From: Gnetum montanum
Taxonomy: Eukaryota > Streptophyta > Gnetopsida > Gnetales > Gnetaceae
Assembly (NCBI GenBank): GCA_015680685.1
Contig: MNCI01006170.1
Coordinates: 377,890-441,889 of the forward strand
Length of the DNA stretch: 64,000 nucleotides
Reading direction: 5' to 3'
Both the position numbers and the translations under genes were made by a program. The notes under the pieces are model-generated. The model was not told where the DNA came from and ran no database searches. It worked only from the letters and a program-made list of their open reading frames with translations. How positions within the stretch are numbered: position 1 is the first letter of the stretch; the number at the start of each line of letters is the position of its first letter. Below are positions 35,260-47,452 of the stretch, piece by piece.

Positions 35260-36077
35260 TGATGAACTGTGCTATCGGGGCTGCAATATCACATCTAAGA
35301 TATCGGAGCTCACTAAGCGATATTGGGCATCCAATGTCAGGACCTACCTCATCACCTATAAATAAGAGGCGAGCGCACTTGGTTTTCATAGTTAGTCTTA
35401 GTCCCTTACCCTAGCTCTTATAGCTTTCCTTCCTCAAAGTTAGAATTATTTCTAAGTGCTCATAGTAGAAGTCATAAAGTGAACGGATATTTATTCGAAC
35501 ATTGTGTACCTAAGCACACTTTGTGGCCAGAAATAAAGACAAACTTTGTGATAAACCTTGTAGCATTCATAATCTCTTATTTAATGTTATTTACAATTAT
35601 TTTCCTTAGGTAATTAATGTTCTCTCTCTCACCTTGTTAACTCTCCCAAGTAAGCACACTCAGTACAACCACTTTGAGCATGCGTGGAACACTTGGTAAC
35701 CCAGTAACAATTAGCGTTTGGTAATCCCAATAGTGTTGCACTGGTTCAGGATGTGTATGGTAAGTGGAAACAAATGTTGGTGTTAGGACTAGTTAGAGCA
35801 TAGTTGATTAATTGAATTAAATTAGTTACTTAATTAGTTCACTTATCCCTTGGTAGCACTAGGACATAAAACATCAAAAAATATATAAAAATCATATGCC
35901 TTAAGTTTACATAACCATACAGTTGCGCTATACAAGTAAGCTTGGAAAGACAACAATTGACTAACCCGTCCAAGTTCTATAAAGGCGCATAAGTACTTAG
36001 TCCTTGGAATTCAATTGGATCGTGCGTGTATGCTCGTATTCGTATGGTTAAGCATAGGGATACCTCGCTACTCATCA
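35260..36077 (+). repeat. 5' LTR of element B
   Basis: Begins TGATGAACTG and ends CTACTCATCA. U3 has a run of ATATC-type words (CAATATCACATC, AGATATCGG, GCGATATTGGG). TATAAATA is at 35357-35364. R has TAGAAGTCATAAAGTGAACG and AATAAAGACAAAC. 818 bp. Confidence 0.92.
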
Positions 36078-36097
36078 TTGATGCCATTGTTGAGGAC
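36078..36097 (+). other. Primer-binding site of element B (degenerate, tRNA-Asp type)
   Basis: TTGATGCCATTGTTGAGGAC directly follows the LTR. Compared with TTGGCGCCGTTGCTGGGGAC of element D it shows mostly C-to-T or G-to-A changes. Confidence 0.75.
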
Positions 36098-36213
36098 TTT
36101 GTTGTTGTGCACTAGCTAGAACTTAGGAAATCTTCACATCACTAGAACAAAACCTTAGGGTTGGTTATCTTACAATTATTAAAACAAAAAGTATTGCACA
36201 CTAAATAGACAAT

Positions 36214-38640
36214 TATGTCTCCTTCTTACAAGTGTGTTTCACTACCTAGGTTCGATACAAGGAACAATCAAAGCCATAGTACACATGATAATCCGCTAGT
36301 CCCCCAATAGTTTCATGTGGTATATGTTCATCCCGATGAGTATATACCAAACTTTACCTTTATCCTCCACCAAGATGAACAACTGCATTGGTGTGATTTA
36401 GAAGGTAACATAGTGTTACCTCCTGATCGCTCAGTCCCGGGCATGCTTCTTTGTGCTCTCACACGAATTGGTATGCAGCACTTATAGGTAGAGTACATTG
36501 TGCATGATCACGACTCGAGAGAGTATCAACCCACAAAGGCACAATGTCAAAGGGATATACAAAAGGAGAGACATTATAAATCCATGAAAGGAAAGTTGTC
36601 TCAGAATGTCCCGTATGTCATAGGCAAAAATGAGTGTGGTGAACCTGCCTCAGGAAGTCTCCCACATAATGATGTTTCTCCCATTGACTTTGGTCAAGTG
36701 GTGGTGTATCAAAATCTTCACTCAACTATCCATAACCTGAATTATAGTACCAACAAACACAAAGGGTCTAAAAAAGGAACATGAACACATGACAAAGATG
36801 GACATTCTAATCATAATTTTGATCGAGGCCACAACCACTGAAGAGAAGGAAGCAGGCACCATCATGGTGATAGTCCTCCTTATTCTTCATCTTCATCATC
36901 TCCTTCACACTCTTCTTCAGGATCTAGACGTAGTCACAAAGGAAAAGACCCTAAGGATAATGATAAGTGAAATAGGAATCACAGAAAAAGCATCCAAGAA
37001 AGGGGACAAGGGCATTCTAGAGAAACACATCGTGAAAGGAGGGAGAGTAGGGAATGACATAGGCATCATAGATGTCATAGAGAATACAATCACGATGAAC
37101 CCCTACTCATTGCCTAAAGTATGCTAGATATAACTGAGACTATTAGAATCCCAACAAGGCATCAAAAAGATAGAAAGATCAAAAGATTGAACATGAACAA
37201 TATCCCACGATTTGAAGGGGGATACAATGCTAATCCTCAAAATCATTTGCAAGCATTTCATGATGCATGTTCCTTGCAAAACATAGAAAATGAGTGGCAA
37301 AAATTCAAGTTGTTTTCATAAACACTAATCAAGGGAGTGGAAAGCTGGTACTGGTCCTTAGAATTAGAGTCCATTCGCTGATGGAGTACCATGTTAGAAT
37401 TGTTCAATGATAAGTATCAAACGTACTCCTAAGTGTCTAACGTATGAAAGCAAATCCAAGGATGGAAACAAGGAGGACATGAATCCTTGGATGCTACAAT
37501 GGGCTAATATTATGCATTGTTACATCATTGCCCAGGACATGGTTACTCATAGAGGGAACAACTATGACATCTCATAGATGGGCTTAGGCATGAAATATGA
37601 AGAACCCTTGGGACTTATGCCCAAGGAAGGCTATCCGAGCTTACGGCCCATTAAGTACAAAGATTGTCAGAGCATGTTCCTAAAGAGGAAGGTGAGTTAA
37701 GGAAAAGAGAGAGTGTGGAAGAATATAACAGAGATCCTTCCCTCTAAAAGAAGGGAGTTAGATTTTGTGAGGATGAAGAAGAGTCACCACTTGAAGAGAT
37801 GGTGAATAAGAAAACTTTGCCCATTCAGAAATTTACATCAAAAGTATCGGCAATGGTAGATCAAATGTGGACTCCCTAGATAATAAATTTCAAATTATTC
37901 TTAAAATAGTAGAGGAGTCTAGGAAACAAAGTAGTGATCGAGAAAGGAGAAAAAAAAGGAAGCTAAATATGCACGTAACAAAGGTAAGGGTAAAGTAGTC
38001 ATCATCAAAGAGGTTGTTGATTCGAATACAGACAATGATGGTGGATGTGAGATATGCCAATATGAGCATCCTAAGGGATGTTTCCCTATAATATCACATC
38101 TATAGGAATCTGGGGTGTATGCACTCAACCACAATTAAATAGAAGGCAAACACCTTGAAGGTTACCTTATCCTCAAGGTAACCCAAGGCAATTCTACCAA
38201 CCCTTGACATATTATCCAAGTGGAACTCCACCACAATCAAATGAGCAATATCAACAATGGCAACACCCACAATCATGGGGAATGCCACCACCACGTCAAT
38301 AGTACCCTTACCATTAGCCTAACCCATATGGATACTACGTGCAACAGCTAATCTCTCCATGTGACTCTACTGGTCACATCACTCCTTAGCCTCACTACCA
38401 AGCCCAAGAGTACTATAGAACTCCTTATCCTAGGGGTGATGTTTTACAAATGAACTATCCTTCTCACTCAATTACATCACTTCCGCCCTTAGATCCATTA
38501 CCACTTTCTCTAGCTATGCAAGGTGAGCTCCCTACCCAGTCGTAGCAACATAACACTACAAGGGTTGTTAATCCTTAACCTACTATTGGTTCAAACAGCC
38601 ACACAAAGAAGAGACCTTTCTTTAGAATCAAAAATCCAAC
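36214..38640 (+). pseudogene. Element B gag
   Basis: Starts MSPSYKCVSLPRFDTRNN at 36214 and includes FTFILHQDEQLHW, conserved in C and D. A His-rich spacer follows, then the capsid region with NIPRFEGGYNANPQNHLQAF (37199-37260) and AFHDACSLQNIENEWQK, and an acidic segment. The zinc knuckle CEICQYEHPKGC (near 38050) has C-X2-C-X3-H-X3-C spacing, shorter than the canonical C-X2-C-X4-H-X4-C. A Pro/Gln-rich tail ends the region. Frameshifts and stops disrupt it. It would form the RNA-packaging shell. Confidence 0.85.
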
Positions 38641-38729
38641 TAAGTCTTTACAACCACAGGTGGCTAATCCTCCAAATGCCTCACCATCATTTAATTCTTC
38701 GAAACTCCCTTCAAACCAAAAATCATGCC

Positions 38730-39246
38730 CAACACATATAGTCATGTTGACTCATGCCATCACCGATTGGATTAAAGCAGACCACCTTCCTAGAAAATTT
38801 CCTAATCTTGGAAGTCCTCTTATATATCTACAAATCATTGGGAATGAACTGTGCAAAGCTCTTTTGGATTTAGGTTCTGGTGTCAACTTAATCTCTCAAG
38901 AAATGTATAAATCCTAGAACCTGCCTCCACTAAAAAAGAGTAACATTCGTTTAGAGCTGGCCAATCAATCCATCACTATCCCATTAGGATTAGTGGAGGA
39001 CATTTTCACCACTATTTATGGATGGTTGTATCTAGCTAATTTCTTAGTGATTCAAGTCAACAACTACAAGGGGGACTTCCCAATCATTATGGAAAGAGCA
39101 TGGCTAAGCACAATTGATGCATGCCTAGGAATATGTGATCTTTCCCTAGAAATATCAAAGGAAAATACGTTTGGAAAGATCAAGAAGAAGAAAGTTCCAT
39201 GCATCACATACAGTAACATAGGATGCAACTACGTGCAGAAGGCCTA
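38730..39246 (+). pseudogene. Element B aspartic protease
   Basis: HLPRKFPNLGSPLIYLQI precedes the retropepsin active-site loop LLDLGSGVNLI (about 38857-38890). Next come LANQSITIPLGLVEDI and NYKGDFPIIMERAWL, and the region closes with IKKKKVPCITYSN. One stop follows MYKS. The enzyme would mature the gag-pol polyprotein. The same block is on the minus strand in element D (about 49576-50100). Confidence 0.85.
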
Positions 39247-39479
39247 GTTTGTACAATGTTTAACATTGCCTACATGCAACCAGTGTGCACAAATAACTAA
39301 CATGAAGCAGCCACAAAATAGAAAGGTACCCAGTGGCTGACAGTTGACCAAGAGAGAAATTCAACTACATGCATGGAACCAACTAAGGGTTGACTTGCAC
39401 TTACATTGATATCATAGATACATTAGAGCAAGTCCATCACCAACTTCCACATCTTGACATTGAAAGTATCAACTGGGGG
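39247..39479 (+). other. Deletion scar between protease and integrase in element B
   Basis: About 230 bp holds what is left between protease and integrase, where about 2 kb of RT and RNase H would be expected. The text near GATACATTAGAGCAAGTCC and CAACTGGGGGAAGTTGGA has a clear counterpart in element D (49410-49510, minus), so both derive from the same region. Confidence 0.75.
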
Positions 39480-40330
39480 AAGTTGGAAATCCCTGTTGTT
39501 GTTGTTGACTATTTCACAAAGTGGGCAGAAGCAGCTACTATTACAGATTGTACATCATCTACGGCTGCACAATTTGTTCAACAACAAATCGTTAATAGGT
39601 TTGGTGTGCCTCATGCACTTATTGCTGATAATGGTACACACTTTACAGGTGTGACTTTTTGAAAGTTGATGCAACGCTTAGGAGTGGAACATAAGCTGAC
39701 TACACCATATCACCCTCAAGAGAATGGTTAAGCCAAAGTCACCAATAGGGAGATTATGAAAATATTTACATGAACCATGAGCAAATATAGGCGATACTGG
39801 AGCACCAAACTAAACAATTCTCTTTGGGCATACCGCTCCACATGGAAAGTCCCTATCGGCTACTCTCCCTATGAGTTAGTGTATGGTAAACTTCCAATGC
39901 TTCCTATTCAAGCATAGCTTTATATACTATCCACGACATGTGACCTCAACCTTGACCTTAATCTAGCATAGAAAGAGTCGTTGATGAACCTTAACTTGCT
40001 AGATGAAAACAAATTAGCCACCTTATCATCTAATGAATTACACAAGGCCTTTAATAAACAATGTCATGACTTGAAAATTAGAAAAGTTAAATACCAACCA
40101 GGAGCTAAGGTTCTTTATTGGAACCTCACACACGTGCCACAACATACTAAATTTCAGACGCTATGGGAAGGACCTTATATTATTCATGCAATATTTCCTT
40201 TAGGGGCCATGATGATTTACAAACCTGAGAGCCCATATAAGAAATTTTTGATCAACATGCAAAAAACCAAACCTTTCCATGAGCCTAGAACAGCTAGTAC
40301 CAATACTACCTCTATTGGTGGACAACCCTA
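39480..40330 (+). pseudogene. Element B integrase core and C-terminal part
   Basis: VVVDYFTKWAEAATITDCTS (39495-39555), FVQQQIVNRFGVPHALIADN, HFTGVTF (the frame is open over 39390-39662), then the PYHPQENG region and TYRSTWKVPIGYSPYELVYG-like text. A 136-codon open stretch at 39981-40391 contains HVPQHTKFQTLWEGPYIIHA. The N-terminal zinc finger is deleted. No chromodomain seen. Confidence 0.88.
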
Positions 40331-42264
40331 CTCATTACTTCCAATCTCCTCCTTCCAACTTAGTTGTGGGGGAGATGGCCATCAATGTTAACCATTCTAA
40401 GCCCTCAGCTCTTTTCTTATTTTTTTTACACATTTTTGTTTTATACATCTTTTCAATTTTACTTATTTTTGTTTTATACCATCATTCACATTTTTTACTA
40501 TTTCTTTTTTTGATTTACTTTCATTCATCATACAATAAGTGCTAATGATTGTGGATTGTACTATGATGGTATTGATTATTAATGTTAGGTTTTTACCTTT
40601 GATTTTCAATGTTAATACTAAGATATGGTTCTTTTGATAAAACAGGTAATGAGTTCATGTCATCTATTCCTCCATTCAACTCTATGGTCTCCTTTGTCTT
40701 AGAAATGTACTATCCCTTTTTCTAAATAAACTTATTAATGAATTGGTAACTTGGTATTCTTCAAACCAAGGAAGGACTCAATGGTTGAAAAGGGTGTGAC
40801 TTCAAGGGGATTCGATGCACTTGTGCTAGCTATTCTCTTGGGTACTTGGATGCATTTCATGGGTTTTCCACCATTCTGTCGATGACCAAACATCAGGAAG
40901 TCAAATGATTTAAATAAGTCTTTGCATGGTGTGGTTCTCATAATACAAAAAAAATGGTGAGAATTCAAAGCACACCCCTCAGACATAATAATGAAATATG
41001 GGCTACAAGAACGAGTTATGGCACTGGAAAGACATGTTGCCCATGCTTGAAGGTTCCCCCTAACTAAAGCCCTTTCTTGCTTTTTGCTATACTATCTTTC
41101 TCTCCTTGGAATGGTGGTGACTCTATGAATACATTCTTGTTGCTTCAAGAGGATGGGTTGGTCAAATGTGTTGATGCAAGGTCACTAAATGTGGTTTGTT
41201 TGAATCTGGATTTAGAATGAATTCTATTTAGTCATTGTAACCATATAATACATAGGGGACTTTACACAATCTTGCTCTTGGGATTCCATTCCATTTTCTC
41301 CTCTCCTTCCATATTTCTTCCCATATTCCACCTCATTGTCAGTTTTATAATCAATCTATATCTTGGTTGAGGCCTTGTTCATCTTTGGTAACTTTTTGTG
41401 AGTAAGTCCTTAACCATTGTTCCATACATCATTTCTAGAGCCTATGGACTCTTTGGTTTGTGGGTCTATCAGGGCATAAAAGGCATGGGCCTGCTTTGGG
41501 GAGGACCCACTAACATTCCTTTATGGTACAATTGTTAAGTTCTTTCCATTAAACATTCTTTGCAATCAATCATTTCTTGTTTCATCCCATCCATGACATC
41601 CATTTTATTGGCTTCACCATTGTTATTTCTCTTATTGTTCTTGTTCCTTCAGTATTTTCACCTTATTGCTACTGAAGGTTTGCTCTTAGTCATGGGGGTC
41701 CTGTCTCAAATTTTTCCATTCTATTACCTATCTCATCCCTACACCTTGGGTAGTTATTAGTTAAAAACCTCTAACCTAGTTTCTGCCATACCTACAACCT
41801 ACCCAAGGTACTTCATATCAAGGCAAGGTATCAACTACATTGTATCTTATCTATCCTTGCTAATTCATGACTGTGTTGTGTGTGTAGATGATGATCACAT
41901 GAACAATGGACTAGGATAGAAGGGGAGCACTTAGGATGGACTAAAGTTGAAGTGTTTACATGAGGAACAAGTTTGGACATGTGGATATGGATCAACAATG
42001 GGGTGCACAGTTTCAACCTCGGTAGTAATGTACCTCATTTTCTTTTCTCTCTCTCTCTCTCTTCAAGCTGTCGAATGAAGGCCTAGATGTCATCTATGTA
42101 CAGTGTTCACCACAATGGGTATGAATACTAATGCTGTAATATATTTGTCAATCTGTTCACTGGGCACTTTGAGTCTATCATCCCATGTCACCGTCAATTG
42201 TCATTCAGTCAATAATCCCATACCTTCCTAATATTTTGTAAGGAACTCGAGGATGAGTTTTCAT
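40331..42264 (+). other. Non-coding 3' region of element B
   Basis: Long post-integrase stretch shared with A1, C and D. It includes (CT)n at about 42045-42062. No envelope-like protein can be traced. Confidence 0.8.
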
Positions 42265-42279
42265 TTAGTCATGGGGGTA
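42265..42279 (+). other. Polypurine tract of element B
   Basis: TTAGTCATGGGGGTA sits immediately before the 3' LTR; the G-run is the expected plus-strand primer. Confidence 0.85.
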
Positions 42280-43119
42280 TGATGAATCGCAATATCGAGG
42301 CTGTGATATCGCATCCGCGATATCAAGTCCGTGATATCGAAGCTCACCAAGCGATATTGGGCATCTGATGTCGAGACCCCACCTCATCGCCTATAAATAA
42401 GAAGCAAGCATGTTTGGTTTACATAGTTAGTCTTAGTCTCTTACCCGAACCCTTTCAATTTTCCTTCCTTAGAGTTAGAATTATTTCTAAGTGCCTGTAG
42501 TAGGAGTCATAAAGTGAATGGATCTTTATTTGAGCATTACGTACTTGAGCACGCCCTGTGGCCAGAAATAAAGATGAACTTTGTGATAAACCTTGCAGCA
42601 TTCAAAATAGCTTATTTAATGTTATTTACAATTATTTAATGCTTTCCTTAGTTAGTTAATGTTCTCTCTCTCACCTTGTTAACTCTCCCAAGTAAGCACA
42701 CTCATTACAACCACTTTGAGCATGCATGGAACACTTGGTAACCCATTAATGATTAGCATTTGGTAATCCCAGTAGTGTTGCACTAGTTTAGGATGTGTAC
42801 GGAAAGTGGGAATGGATGCTAGTGTTAGTACTAGTTAAAGCATAGTTGATTAGCTAAATTAAATTAGTTACTTAATTAGTTCACTTCTTCCTTTGTAGCA
42901 CTAGGACATAAAACATCAGAAAATATATAAAAATCATATATCTCAAGTTTACTGAACCATACAATCATGCTATACAAGTAAGCTTGGGAAGACAACAATT
43001 GACTAACCCATTCAGGTTTTGTGAAGGTGCATAAGCACTTAGTCTTTGGAATTCGACTGGATCATGCATGTACACTTGTATTCGTAGGGTTGAGCATAGG
43101 GATACCTCACTACTCATCA
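42280..43119 (+). repeat. 3' LTR of element B
   Basis: 840 bp from TGATGAATCGC to CTACTCATCA. Five ATATC-type words lie in the first 80 bp, including CCGCGATATC and GCGATATTGG. TATAAATA is at 42392-42399. It is closely similar to the 5' LTR, with scattered mainly transition differences. Confidence 0.92.
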
Positions 43120-43497
43120 ACAGTCAATGATCCTAAGGTAGAAGAGGAGAAATTTCTAGCATTACTGAATCATTTTCATCTAAAGAAACTAATTGCACTA
43201 GGAAAGCAACCTCAAGAGCAACCGCCACTAAGAATTACATGAAGATATGCATTGGTAATTTTAAAGACTTCATCAATCTCAATCCATTTTTTACATTGTA
43301 ATTGTTGTCAATGTTGAATCATGCTTTACATGATATTTTTTGTAACTCACTCAAATTAACATGTAGCACTTAAATTCAATCAGTCATAATTGCTTATATG
43401 TAGTATGTCATTGATTTTATATAACCCCACAATTTTTTAATACTCTATCATCTTTTGTTTCAACTCAAGGATGAGTTTTCAATTAATTACGGGGGTA
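43120..43497 (+). pseudogene. Coiled-coil ORF copy E, 3' end, with 3' untranslated region and polypurine tract
   Basis: After the second ACAGT the frame resumes NDPKVEEEKFLALLNH, then KQPQEQPPLRIT and a stop at 43240-43242. Copy A2 has the same ending order (NDPXSKEDKMKALLDS, then RQPQPP). About 255 bp later the purine tract ATTACGGGGGTA precedes the LTR at 43498. Confidence 0.75.
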
Positions 43498-44339
43498 TGA
43501 TAAATTGAATTTTTTCATAATCATAATATCATTGCTATGATATCATTGCTATAATATTATAGCTCTATCTATGATGTCATAGATGTGATGTAGTGGGTCA
43601 TGGTCATGCCTATAAATATGAGCCTACCATTGTATCAAACTAACCTTTTGGTTCATCATGTACCCAAACTCCTACAATTTCTTTTCATGATTTTAGAGTT
43701 AGTAGTGAGTGCTCACAATATGGTGATTAATAATTGTACAACATGTTTATTCTTGTCGAACGTTCCTAGACACATTTTATGAATAAAAATAAAGAATGAT
43801 ATTGTTCCTTGTCATTGCAACATTTCACTTAGATTAGATTTACTTTCCAATGTCATTTAATTTTCCATTGTCACTTATATTTAGAATGTTCATTAGTATT
43901 GGTGGAATAAGTATGATTAGTTTTAAGTGCAATGTATAATCATGTAGTAATCTAGTAATAGCTTTACTGAATTCAGTCAATAGTAGGGTTGCTTGATAAT
44001 CTCAGTGGAAATTATACCAACCTAAGATGTGTATCACAAATCAAGAATGGATACTTGTAAGGCTAGATTAGGATTTCATTTTCATTACTCTTTAGTTAAT
44101 AAAATGTATATTGACTTTAAAATGTTTTACCTTAGTAAGTTAAGAGCCAATCAACATCAATATATCATATGCCTTATTAAGAGTTAAATATTACCTAATT
44201 CTAGTAAGAATACAATGACCAAAAACTTACTATTAATACGCTAGTGTACAATATTGTTTTATCCATGAATTACGATCTAGTTGTACGCAAACACTTGTGA
44301 TTTGCATGGTTGTGCATTAGGAACACTCATTGTTCATCA
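43498..44339 (+). repeat. 3' LTR of coiled-coil element E
   Basis: 842 bp from TGATAAATTG to TGTTCATCA, with TATAAATA at 43611-43618 and U3 words TGATATCATTGC and TGATGTCATAG. It is a diverged relative of the B-type LTRs. The closest match in the window is the partial LTR at 63396. Confidence 0.82.
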
Positions 44340-45990
44340 CATAGTAATCACATAGCTATAAGATCTTTAAACATATATTATAAAATATCATGAATAACAA
44401 AGTTAGCTATGCTTATCCATAAACATAATCATGTCCAACTATGTGCACAAGAAAACATAATATGATACTATGAGGCCTTATGGTGAGGGGTTACTAAAGG
44501 CTTCATGTTGGGTCATGCTAAATAGGACAAAATCGTAGAGCTGAAAATTATAAATAATAGTGAATTCCTTCCATTTGTATTTTCCTTAAGCATTTGTGCA
44601 TTGGATGAAGAAGCTTTTTCTTTGCTTCATTTTGTATATGCATGTATTCAAGCTTACTTTAGTTGAAGCTCTCCTAGCATCAACCCCTCTTCTTCCTACG
44701 TATTCTTGCAAGAATTATCTCCCATAATTAAGCATCCCTCATTGATTCTTTTAATTTCTATCAATGAATCTTACAATTTCTCAAAATTAATCTTTAAAAC
44801 CATTACATTTTCATAGTCCATTCTCTCATTCTCTTGAGTTCTCTCAAAGCCATTAATGTTTTTCATGTTTAATCTTCATTTATATGTTTAGTTTGGATGT
44901 TTTCTAGCATGATTTCCTTAATAATTTTTATGCATACTTTCTAAATTTAAATTTTTATGTTTATGTTGACGAATTGTTGTCAATTGAAGCATAGAAGTTC
45001 ACATTCTTGAAAGGATTCATTTATGTTCCTCTCTAAGAATCATTGGCATTGAGGATTTTATGTTTTCTCATGTTTTAAAGTTGAGTTTCAATTTAATTTA
45101 GGTATATTAGAGCTTCATTTTAAGGTTTCATTACATTACCTTTTGTTAACATAAGTTTGAAATAATTTTTTTCTTGTAAGCCCATGAGGCATGATGGATT
45201 AGATGTGTTTTTATGTGCATGTTAGTTCTAAGTACTTTGTCTCAAATTTCGACTTCATTCTTAAGGTGTGGTGTCTTGCTTCTCTCTTAAATTATAAAAT
45301 GTTAAAGTACAAAGAAAATTCCCTAAATTTTATATAAAATCACATTCAAATCCTCTTACATGCAACAATTTAGTCCTCCTACACTTTCTGTAAAAAACTT
45401 TAACCTTTATTAGTTCCAAAATTAGAAGTTTGAAATTGCAAGTCTAAGATTTTAGCACACTTGTGTAAAAACGACCTAACTATGATATAATTTTTCACTC
45501 ATTATCACCTTGTGGTAGTTTCTAAAGAAATTTGACTATAACTCATGGCCTAGACAAATTTGAACACCTCATAATTCATAGTGAATTTTCAACTATAATT
45601 GACTATGAATTGCAATTTCACCAATATCATTTAAGTATCTATTTCTATGATTTGAAGGGAATACCATGACTTTCACTGCATCCCATGGTCCATCAAAGTT
45701 CAAGCAAAAACTTGATCATGACCTAGCCACTACTTGCAATTGGCTTCTATTACTAGCTCTAGCCTTCCACCACCTTCAACAAATTTTGTAAAGGACCTTT
45801 TCGTAGTTGTGCCATTCCAAAAAGTTGCATTTGGAACATTAAAGTATAATATAAGCAAAATAAAAAAGAGAAAATATTTATGTTTCCATAAGAAAATGAA
45901 ATAGAAAGTTGAAGTATGCAATATATTCCAAACTACATTCCCTATCAACTATATTTCAAACTTCATATCTAGTATCAATAGAACTCCAAA
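44340..45990. other. AT-rich intergenic DNA, nothing identified
   Basis: No supported gene, LTR or pol motif between the end of element E and the tandem repeat at 45991. Confidence 0.5.
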
Positions 45991-46602
45991 TGGCTTTCCA
46001 ATCATATATGCTACACTTCTTGTAATTTAAATGCTAAAAATTCTAAACACTATACTTACAAACTAATAGAGCTTTACTTTGAATAAGAAATGAATGTGTT
46101 TCCTATGGTATGCATGTATATATATAGATTTCAAGATCAAAAGCCTCAACACTATAGAAAAAATGTTTCAAAATGTATTATCAATGGTATATCATTAACA
46201 CCATAGCTTAATGGTATACCATCAATGTTGTACCTAAGGTTTTATTCTATTTGAATAGCAAACTTTTGAACTCATATATTACAACTTCATTTCAAGTGGC
46301 TTTTCAATCACACATGCTACACTACTTGTCATTGGAAGGCTAAAAATTATAAGCACTATACTTACAAACTAATAGAGCTTTACTTTGAATAAGAAATGCA
46401 TGTGCTTCCTATGGCATGCATGTATATATATAGATTTCAAGATCAAAAGCCTCAACACATTAGAGAAGATGTTTCAAAATATAACATTAATGGTATATCA
46501 TCAACACCATATGTTAATGGCATACCATCAATGTTGTATCTAAAGTTTTATTCTATTTGAATGTCAAACTTTTGAACTCATGTACAACAACTTCATACAT
46601 GT
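45991..46602. repeat. Tandem duplication of a ~306-bp unit
   Basis: Copies 45991-46296 and 46297-46602 share TTTACTTTGAATAAGAAATG, ATGCATGTATATATATAGAT, AAGATCAAAAGCCTCAACAC and the inverted words TGGTATA/TATACCA. Non-coding. Confidence 0.85.
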
Positions 46603-46638
46603 CATTCATCTATGATATATCATGCAAAGACATCAACC

Positions 46639-46643
46639 ACTAC
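46639..46643. other. Probable target-site duplication ACTAC, left of element D
   Basis: ACTAC on the left and ACTAG at 53466-53470 on the right: four of five bases agree, as expected for an old duplication with one change. Confidence 0.6.
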
Positions 46644-47452
46644 TGATGAGTGGCGAGGTACCCCTACACTCAACCATACGAATATGAGCGTTACATGCAC
46701 GATTCGGTCGAACTCCGTAGACTAAGTGCCTACACGCCTTATGGAACACCTAAGGTTAATCAATCATTGTCCTCCCAAGATTATTTGTATTTGTCATAGT
46801 TGTATAGTTAAGTAAGCTTAAGGTATGTGATTTTTATATCTTTTATGTTTTTATCACCTATGCTAAGAAAGGGAAGGGGTGAAGAGACTAAGTAACTAAC
46901 TTTAACTAACTAAGCCTTAATCATCCTAGCATTAGTATCCATTCCCACTTGCCGTTTCACACCTTGAATCAATGCAACGCTACTGGGATTACCAAACGCT
47001 ATTCATTACTGGGATTACCAAGCATAACACACGTGCTCGAAGCGGTCATACTGAATGCACTTAACTATGAGAGTTGAGGGTTGAGAGGGATTAAGTTCTT
47101 AAGAAAGCATTTAAATAATTAACAATAATTAAAGTCCTATTCAGCTTAGCCCATGCACTGCAAGGTTTATCCAAAAATTTGTCTTTATTTCCATACACAA
47201 TTGTGTGCTCAAGTACAGAATTGCTCAAATAAAGATCCATTCACTTTTGGGACTCCTACTGCAGGCACATGGAAATTATTCTAACTCTGGAATGGAAAAA
47301 TGGCAAGAGTTTGGCTAAGGTCTAGATCTAGATGGAGAAACAAGGGAGAGCCACCTCTTATTTATAGAACTGGAAATGGGCTGTGATATTGCATACGCGA
47401 TATCGCAGGGAAGGACGCGATATCGTGGCCCATGTGATATCACGTCTCATCA
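46644..47452 (-). repeat. 3' LTR of element D
   Basis: 809 bp, TGATGAGTGGCGAGG to GTCTCATCA in plus view. Minus-strand TATAAATA is at 47359-47366. The U3 head (47385-47452) has GATATT, GCGATATCGC, GCGATATCG and GATATC. By eye roughly 90% identical to the 5' LTR over the first 185 bp. Confidence 0.92.

Larger units (their letters stand above)
35260..43119 (+). mobile_element. Ty3/gypsy (Athila/Tat-type) element B, RT/RNase H deleted
   Basis: 7,860 bp with both LTRs (35260-36077 and 42280-43119), a degenerate PBS, gag, protease, integrase, a long 3' region and a polypurine tract, flanked by perfect ACAGT duplications. Between protease (ending about 39245) and the integrase core (from about 39480) only about 230 bp remain, so RT, RNase H and the integrase zinc finger are absent. 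It inserted into coiled-coil element E and is therefore younger than E. It could have moved only with enzymes in trans if the deletion preceded insertion. Gag and integrase have stops. Confidence 0.93.

Noticed and set aside
40331-42264. Envelope-like ORF expected after integrase in some Athila elements
   Set aside because: No frame long enough and no signal or membrane pattern shared among the four 3' regions.
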